From NCBI RefSeq assembly GCF_900107925.1, contig NZ_FNUJ01000008.1:1-64000 (forward strand): a DNA stretch of 64,000 bases, given 5' to 3'. Below, one piece after another: positions 59,151 to 64,000 of the stretch. The notes beneath the pieces were generated by a model, which worked only from the letters and a program-made list of their open reading frames with translations, was not told the DNA's origin and did no database searches. This stretch comes from Amycolatopsis pretoriensis (GTDB lineage: Bacteria; Actinomycetota; Actinomycetes; Mycobacteriales; Pseudonocardiaceae). Made by a program: the position numbers and the translations under genes. Every line of letters starts with the position of its first letter. The first letter of the stretch is position 1.

Positions 59151-59846
59151 GTGACGAAGACACGGCTGGTGCTCTGGGACATCGACCACACGCTGGTGGA
59201 CTTCACCGGCCTCGGCTCCGCCTGGTACGCGGCGGCGCTCGCCGCGACGACCGGGACCGACCTGGTCTCCTACCCCGACTTCGGCGGCCGCACCGAACGC
59301 GCGATCAGCACCGACCTGCTCATCGCGCACGGCATCGAACCGACCGAGGAGCTGCTCCAGGCGCTCTGGCTGGCGCTGATCGCGGAGTCCGAACGCTCCG
59401 TCGAGCACCTGCCGACCTCCGGCCGCGCGCTGCCGGGTGCCGCCGAAGCGCTGAAGGCGTTCGCCGGGCACGACGGCGTCGTCCAGTCGCTCGTGACGGG
59501 CAACCTGCCGGAGATCTCGCGGCACAAGCTCGTCGCGTTCGGCCTGCACGAACACCTCGACCTCGACATCGGCGGCTACGGCACGCTCTCGGCGCACCGC
59601 CCGGACCTCGTGCCGCACGCGGTGGCGCTCGCCGCGGCCAAGCACGGCACGGAATTCGCCGCCGGCGCGGTGGTCGTCATCGGCGACACCCCTAACGACG
59701 TCGAAGCCGCCTTGCACCACGGCGCGGTCTCGATCGCGGTGGCGACCGGGCATTACACCGTCGCGGAACTTCGGGCGGCGGGCGCCCACACCGTGCTGCC
59801 GGACCTGGCCGACACCGACGCGGTGCGGACCGCCGTTTTCGGCTGA
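59151..59846 (+). CDS. HAD-superfamily phosphatase
   Basis: A 231-residue hydrolase. LWDIDHTLVDF (residues 7-17) is HAD motif I with the nucleophilic Asp, SLVTGNLPE (about 106-114) motif II, and VVIGDTPNDVEAA (about 177-189) motifs III/IV. A helical cap sits between I and II, as in phosphoglycolate phosphatases. GTG 59151 is preferred: TAGCCT (59138-59143) would start transcription on it; TTG 59118 would put this box inside the gene. Substrate unknown. Confidence 0.87.
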   Translation: MTKTRLVLWDIDHTLVDFTGLGSAWYAAALAATTGTDLVSYPDFGGRTERAISTDLLIAHGIEPTEELLQALWLALIAESERSVEHLPTSGRALPGAAEALKAFAGHDGVVQSLVTGNLPEISRHKLVAFGLHEHLDLDIGGYGTLSAHRPDLVPHAVALAAAKHGTEFAAGAVVVIGDTPNDVEAALHHGAVSIAVATGHYTVAELRAAGAHTVLPDLADTDAVRTAVFG

Positions 59847-59850
59847 GAGT

Positions 59851-59903
59851 CGTCCTTCAGAGGGGGTCAACCCTCATTCGAAGGGACGACCCCTTAGGGG
59901 TCG
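59851..59903 (+). terminator. Two consecutive hairpins after the HAD gene
   Basis: GAGGG/CCCTC (59860-59875) lies inside a longer pairing CGTCCTTC with GAAGGGACG (59851-59889). Directly after it CGACCCC-TTA-GGGGTCG (59887-59903) forms a second perfect 7-bp stem that would compete with the first. They may end the HAD transcript or act in the leader of the next gene. Confidence 0.5.
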
Positions 59904-59921
59904 ATCTCCTTCGTTTGCCTG

Positions 59922-62075
59922 ATGTGGCGACGGCGGGTAGTCGCCATGCTGTCCTGCATGACTGAAGCAGCGTCGGCGGCCATGACCGCCGGAGGGGGAC
60001 GCATCCGCGGCATTTTCGCGGTGCTCAGGCAACGTTTGCCGTTCACGAGCACCGTCGTGCTGGCGATGCTCGTGCTGGCCGTCGCGACCGGGACGTTGTG
60101 GAACGCGGCCCAGAACCGCACGGCTTACCCGTTCGTCGCCTACGGGCTGCCATCGATGGAGGCGGGCCGCTGGTGGACGATGCTCGCCGGGCCGTTCTTC
60201 GCCGTCGTCCCCTGGTTCTACCTCCCGATGGTCGGCAGCTTCGCGCTCTTCGCCGGCTTCGCCGAGTGGCAGCTGGGAACGCGGCGCGCGATGGCCGTGA
60301 CCATCGGCGGCCAGTTCGTCTCGGTGCTCGTCGCGACGCAGTTCTTGGCGCTGTGCCGCAATTCCGGCTGGCTGTGGGCCGAGCGCATGGCGAGCAGCCT
60401 CGACGTCGGGTTCTCCGGCGGCGCGCTCGCCGCGGTCGCGGTCGCCAGCGCGACGCTGCGGCCGCCGTGGGCGCTGCGGCTGCGGGCCGGGCTCTGTGTG
60501 TACGCCGGGGTCGCGATCGTCTACGTCGGCACGCTGGCCGACCTCGTCCACTTCTTCGCGCTGCTGCTGGCGATCCCGCTCGGCAACCGGCTCGTCGGCT
60601 CGCGGCGGGCGCCGTCGGCGGGGCCGAACCCGCGGGAGTGGCGCCTGCTGACGGTCGCCGGTCTGCTGCTGCTCACCATCGCCGAAGTCGTCATGTTCCT
60701 GGTGCCCGGCGACGGGCCGTTCGGCTCCGACGAAGGGGTTTCGCTGTCGGCGCCGGAGCTGGCGGTGCTCGTGCTGGTCGTGCTGCCGATGATCAACGGC
60801 CTCCGCAAGGGCGGCCGCGTCGCGTGGCGCTGGGCGGTGGCGCTGTCGGTTTTCGTGACGCTGCAAGGGCTCGCCGCGGCCACGGTCTACGGGCTGGCCC
60901 AGGTCTTCGGCTCGGACTACGACACCACGGGCCTGCCGCTGTTCTTCGTGGACAATCTCTTGTGGACGGTCGAGCTCGGCGTCCTGATCGCCGCGCAGCA
61001 CGCGTTCCGCGTCCCCTCGAAGCGACGGCTGCGTCGCCACGCCCAAGGTCCCGGGCCGGCGCTGGCCCGCACGCTGCTCGACCGGCACGGCGGCAGCACG
61101 CTGTCGTGGATGACGACCTGGCCGCGCAACACGTACTTCGTCCGCGAAGACGGGCGTTCGTACCTCGCCTACCGCAAGCACGCGGGTGTCGCCGTCGCGC
61201 TCGGCGACCCGATCGCCCCGGACGGCACGGCGGCCGCCACCGTCACCGAATTCGCGTTGATGTGCGAGAACACCGGGCTGGTGCCGTGCGTGTTCTCGGC
61301 GACGGAGGAGACGGTCGCGGCGACGCGCGAGCTGGGCTGGCAGCACGTCCAGGTCGCCGAGGACAACGTGCTCGACCTGGAGAACCTGGAGTTCCGCGGC
61401 AAGGCGTGGCAGGACGTCCGGTCGGCGCTGAACAAGGCCGCCAAGCAGGACATCGAGTTCCGGCTGGTCCGCTTGGCCGACCAGCCCGAGCCGATCCTCG
61501 CCCAGGTCCGCGCGCTGTCGGAGGAGTGGATGTCGGACAAGGGCATGCCGGAGATGGGGTTCACCCTCGGCGGCCTCGACGAGGCGATGGACCCGGCGAC
61601 GCGCGTCGGCCTGGCGGTGGACGCGGAGGGCACGGTCCACGGCGTGACGTCCTGGATGCCGGTGTACACGGGCGCGGGCGAGGTCGGCGGCTGGACACTG
61701 GACGTCATGCGCCGCAGCGCCCACGGGTTCCGGCCGGTGATGGAGTTCCTGATCGCGTCGGCGTGCGTGGCGTTCCGCGAGGAAGGGGCCCGGTTCGTCT
61801 CGCTGTCGGGAGCGCCCTTGGCGCGCAGCGCGTCCCCGGCGTGCCCGCTGGACCGGGCGCTGGAGTCGCTGGGCCGGGTCATGGAGCCGTACTACGGGTT
61901 CCGGTCGTTGCACGCGTTCAAGGCGAAGTTCCAGCCCCGGCGCGTGCCGCTGTACCTGGCGTACCGGGACGAGGCCGACCTGCCGCGCATCGGGCTGGCG
62001 CTGGGCCGGGCGTACCTGCCGGACGTCCGGCTGCGAGAGCTGGCCAAGCTGGTCAGTAGCTCTCGGGCACGCTGA
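59922..62075 (+). CDS. Rhomboid-like membrane domain fused to DUF2156 aminoacyl-lipid transferase
   Basis: A protein of up to 717 residues. The N-terminal half has about ten helices; residues 60-215 resemble a rhomboid fold (AGRWWTMLAGPFF, then GFSGGALAAV near 167-176 and DLVHFFALLLAIPLG near 207-221). The C-terminal half (about 370-690) is the DUF2156/MprF synthase domain, with TWPRNTYFVREDGRSYLAYR and the end PYYGFRSLHAFKAKFQPR. MprF proteins put lysine or alanine on phosphatidylglycerol to resist cationic peptides. The start is unsure: ATG 59922, 59946 or 59958, none with a good ribosome site. Confidence 0.83.
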   Translation: MWRRRVVAMLSCMTEAASAAMTAGGGRIRGIFAVLRQRLPFTSTVVLAMLVLAVATGTLWNAAQNRTAYPFVAYGLPSMEAGRWWTMLAGPFFAVVPWFYLPMVGSFALFAGFAEWQLGTRRAMAVTIGGQFVSVLVATQFLALCRNSGWLWAERMASSLDVGFSGGALAAVAVASATLRPPWALRLRAGLCVYAGVAIVYVGTLADLVHFFALLLAIPLGNRLVGSRRAPSAGPNPREWRLLTVAGLLLLTIAEVVMFLVPGDGPFGSDEGVSLSAPELAVLVLVVLPMINGLRKGGRVAWRWAVALSVFVTLQGLAAATVYGLAQVFGSDYDTTGLPLFFVDNLLWTVELGVLIAAQHAFRVPSKRRLRRHAQGPGPALARTLLDRHGGSTLSWMTTWPRNTYFVREDGRSYLAYRKHAGVAVALGDPIAPDGTAAATVTEFALMCENTGLVPCVFSATEETVAATRELGWQHVQVAEDNVLDLENLEFRGKAWQDVRSALNKAAKQDIEFRLVRLADQPEPILAQVRALSEEWMSDKGMPEMGFTLGGLDEAMDPATRVGLAVDAEGTVHGVTSWMPVYTGAGEVGGWTLDVMRRSAHGFRPVMEFLIASACVAFREEGARFVSLSGAPLARSASPACPLDRALESLGRVMEPYYGFRSLHAFKAKFQPRRVPLYLAYRDEADLPRIGLALGRAYLPDVRLRELAKLVSSSRAR

Positions 62076-62727
62076 TCCGCTGCGGGAACCGGATCTTCCG
62101 GCGGCTGACGACGTTCTGGTCCTTCTCGATCAGCCGGCCGTCGGTCAGCCGGAGCCAGTGGCCGTTCCGCGAATCGGTGAAGGCGAGCATCACCCCGGGC
62201 GTCATATCGGGGCGCTGCCACCCTTCGCGGACCGGCATCCGCCACTTCCCGGGCGGGAGGATGGCGTAGAGGTATTCGTCGTCTTCGATGACCGGCCCGC
62301 GGTGCAGGGTGGACCCGGTCATGGGCAGGTGCCGCACGAGGTCGAACGAAACGACGACGTGGTTGACGGCTTCGGCGTTCGCGTTGGAGACGATCATGTC
62401 GACACCGTTTTCGGTGGTCTCGATCCACGCGGTGACTTTCGCGGCCTGCTCCTGCCGTTCCCGCTGGTCCCGCTTCACCCGGTCCGCCCGCAGCTGCCGG
62501 TTGTCCCGGATGGCGATCCACAGCGCGACGACGACGGCCCCGATCGTCCCGACGCCCCCGACCCACTGCCCACCGGCGGCCCACCAGTCCGGGTTCCGCG
62601 GCTCGACGAGCCAGATCCAGGCTTTGGCCAGAAGCGGACCGAAGAGGAGCAGAAATCCGCTGGCGGCCAGCACCCCGAACGCCCCGGCCCGGATCCTGGC
62701 CAGCCGTCTGTCGGCATCACCGGTCAT
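62053..62727 (-). CDS. Two-helix membrane protein of unknown function
   Basis: A 224-residue protein. Two helices (about 14-38 and 52-72) are followed by AIRDNRQLRADRVKRDQRERQEQAAKV, a basic cytoplasmic coiled segment, and a beta-rich C-terminal domain (about 95-224). The helix pair plus RDNRxxR segment is common in actinomycete proteins without known function. The 3' end overlaps the DUF2156 gene by 23 bases. Lies 28 bases after the gene from 63610 and may be co-transcribed with it. Confidence 0.7.
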   Translation of the reverse strand: MTGDADRRLARIRAGAFGVLAASGFLLLFGPLLAKAWIWLVEPRNPDWWAAGGQWVGGVGTIGAVVVALWIAIRDNRQLRADRVKRDQRERQEQAAKVTAWIETTENGVDMIVSNANAEAVNHVVVSFDLVRHLPMTGSTLHRGPVIEDDEYLYAILPPGKWRMPVREGWQRPDMTPGVMLAFTDSRNGHWLRLTDGRLIEKDQNVVSRRKIRFPQRISVPESY

Positions 62728-62755
62728 GGGGAGACAGCCTGCCGAAGTTCGGCGG

Positions 62756-63610
62756 TCAGCGGTAGGTGGTCGGCGGCGGGATGGTCGTCCCGCGGTCGGC
62801 CGCCGGGACGAACCGGTAGCTCTCCACGATCTTCACGAGGTCCTCGCGGATCGAAGGTCCGGAACGGTCGCTGTCCGCGTACGCCACCACCACGCCGGAC
62901 CCGCCCGAGCCACCGAACCCCATGGCCACGACCAAGGCGTGCTTCGCCGCGCACTCGCCCGTTGCCGCCGGCGCCACTTCGGCGACCACCACCCGGGCCG
63001 GGGCCTTTGTACCGTCGGCCTTGGTCACCTCGGCGTCCGTGCCCGGGCCCGCCTGGGACGTCCCGCCGTACGCACCCGTCGCCAGGTCCGTCACTGCCTT
63101 GCGCGCCGCCGCCTCCGGGTCCGGCTCCGATGAGGTCGTGACGCCGGCGCCACCCAGGTCGTCCTTGCCGCAGAAGTTCTCACCCAGGAACGCGCTCGTG
63201 ATCAGCCGGATCGACGGCTCGTCCCAGCCGTGCAGCGTGCCCGGCTTGGGTGTCCACGCCGGCGGTACGTCGTACGCGTACGAGCCGTCGCGAGCCGCCA
63301 CCGGCTGCCAGCCGCTGATCAGCGCCGGTACCGATACTCGCGGCGAAGGCGTCACCACAAGAGGCGCCGGTGGCGGTGATGACGACGCCGGACGCGGCTT
63401 GCCGACGCCCAGCGCGTTCAGCACGCCCGCGACCAGCGCGATGAACACCAGCCCGAACCACGGCGCCCGGCGCCACTTCAGCGGCTTCGAGGCGGGACGA
63501 ATCCGCTGAGGCCGCGCACGGGGCGCGTCCGCTGGTTCGTAACCGCCGAACCCGCGGAGCGCCGCGTTGTCCTCGTACCCCGGCGTCGGGTCGTCCGGGC
63601 GCCGCGCCAT
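62756..63610 (-). CDS. Membrane-anchored protein of unknown function downstream of proS
   Basis: A 284-residue protein. A Pro/Arg-rich cytoplasmic stretch (residues 1-49) leads to one helix (WFGLVFIALVAGVLNALGVG, about 51-70), a Pro/Ser linker and an outer domain (about 95-284) with SGWQPVAARDGSYAYDVPPAWTP at its start and two Cys (about 148 and 217) that may pair. Such PsbP/DUF-like outer domains occur in many actinomycete membrane proteins. ATG 63610 overlaps the proS stop, so it is co-transcribed and coupled with proS. Confidence 0.75.
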   Translation of the reverse strand: MARRPDDPTPGYEDNAALRGFGGYEPADAPRARPQRIRPASKPLKWRRAPWFGLVFIALVAGVLNALGVGKPRPASSSPPPAPLVVTPSPRVSVPALISGWQPVAARDGSYAYDVPPAWTPKPGTLHGWDEPSIRLITSAFLGENFCGKDDLGGAGVTTSSEPDPEAAARKAVTDLATGAYGGTSQAGPGTDAEVTKADGTKAPARVVVAEVAPAATGECAAKHALVVAMGFGGSGGSGVVVAYADSDRSGPSIREDLVKIVESYRFVPAADRGTTIPPPTTYR

Positions 63611-64000
63611 CAGGAACGGACGAGTTTGACCAGGTGCTCGACGACGGCGTCGACCGCGATCTCCTCGCGCTCGCCCGATCGCCGGTCCTTGACCTCGACC
63701 ACGCCGTTGGCCAGGCCGCGCCCGACCACCAGGATCGTCGGGACGCCCACCAGTTCGGCGTCGGCGAACTTGACGCCGGGGGTGGCCTTGCGGTCGTCGA
63801 GGATGACCTCGATGCCCGCCGCGTCCAGCTCGGCGGCGATCTTCTCGGCGCCGGCCCGCACCGCGTCGTCCTTGCCCGCGACGACGACGTGCACGTCGAA
63901 CGGCGACACCTCGCGCGGCCAGATCAGGCCGAGGTCGTCGTGGTTCTGCTCGGCGAGCACGCCCACCAGCCGCGAGACGCCGACGCCGTACGAGCCCATC
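63610..64000 (-). CDS. proS: Prolyl-tRNA synthetase, C-terminal end (cut by window edge)
   Basis: The last 130 or so residues of a class II aminoacyl-tRNA synthetase. MGSYGVGVSRLVGVLAEQ is class II motif 3 with its Arg, and the rest is the anticodon-binding domain (VSPFDVHVVVAGK ... GIEVILDDRKATPGVKFADAELVGVP), whose sequence is that of bacterial-type ProRS. The gene continues beyond 64000. The stop overlaps the start of the next gene by 4 bases. Confidence 0.94.
   Translation of the reverse strand, partial: MGSYGVGVSRLVGVLAEQNHDDLGLIWPREVSPFDVHVVVAGKDDAVRAGAEKIAAELDAAGIEVILDDRKATPGVKFADAELVGVPTILVVGRGLANGVVEVKDRRSGEREEIAVDAVVEHLVKLVRS

Noticed and set aside
59874..61913. Minus-strand 679-codon frame opposite the DUF2156 gene
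   Set aside because: Arg/Gln/His-rich noise, while the plus strand has membrane helices and conserved DUF2156 blocks.

Overview
This window reads as chromosomal DNA of a high-GC actinomycete of the Pseudonocardiaceae, most likely Amycolatopsis or a close relative. The basis is very high GC with strong third-position G/C, many GTG and TTG starts, apparently leaderless genes, an actinobacterial rRNA leader, AhpE/DUF3052/AceE gene order as in mycobacteria, a FasR-fabD-fabH-acpP-fabF cluster as in Streptomyces, and a Rv3230c/DesA3-type desaturase operon. The genus is an inference. Nearly all of it is core or housekeeping DNA. No prophage, insertion sequence, CRISPR array, biosynthetic cluster or recognisable defence island was seen.

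Layout. 1-91 is the 5' end of a 16S rRNA gene on the minus strand, with its leader to about 440. 443-7192 (minus) holds an LtrA-like membrane protein, a DHA2 exporter and dnaE1. 7765-12186 (plus) is a FadR-type regulator, asparagine permease, asparaginase and aspartase operon, which turns imported asparagine into aspartate and then fumarate plus ammonia. 12237-23191 carries a CocE-type hydrolase, a phosphoesterase/GntR pair divergent from a class V aminotransferase, an SDR enzyme behind a MerR-type promoter, a divergent FadE/FadD pair, a small secreted cupin, a MarR/carboxymuconolactone-decarboxylase pair and a second exporter. 23258-27558 has tRNA-Val, a peroxiredoxin, a DUF3052 protein and aceE. 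27636-32035 has lactate dehydrogenase LldD and lactate permease LldP flanking an SDR/TetR pair.

32016-37017 (minus) has a PnuC-like transporter, a MOSC protein, an MscS-related protein and a NatAB-type ABC exporter. 37146-42573 (plus) is fasR, a VOC gene and the FAS II operon fabD-fabH-acpP-fabF, closed by a canonical terminator. 42635-48607 contains two poorly characterised proteins, a 785-residue membrane protein with a repeat stalk, a FAD/NAD disulfide oxidoreductase and an Lsr2-like protein with a histone-H1-like tail. 48776-52312 (minus) is a proton-translocating transhydrogenase operon with a lipoate ligase-like gene. 52436-55576 is a TetR gene divergent from a ferredoxin-reductase/desaturase operon. 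55767-63610 has a two-component system, YjbQ, a lone ABC-2-like membrane protein, a HAD phosphatase, a rhomboid-like/DUF2156 fusion and two membrane-anchored proteins of unknown function. proS runs off the right edge.

The most unusual material is non-coding: three copies of a palindromic intergenic repeat (around 7.4, 33.5 and 55.6 kb), a different inverted repeat at 48.7 kb, a degenerate minisatellite at 33.5-33.8 kb, and several clean operator-like dyads in divergent promoters. The two most novel-looking proteins are the repeat-stalk membrane protein at 44319-46676 and the Lsr2/H1-like hybrid at 48215-48607. I did not find a clear, self-contained new multi-gene system.
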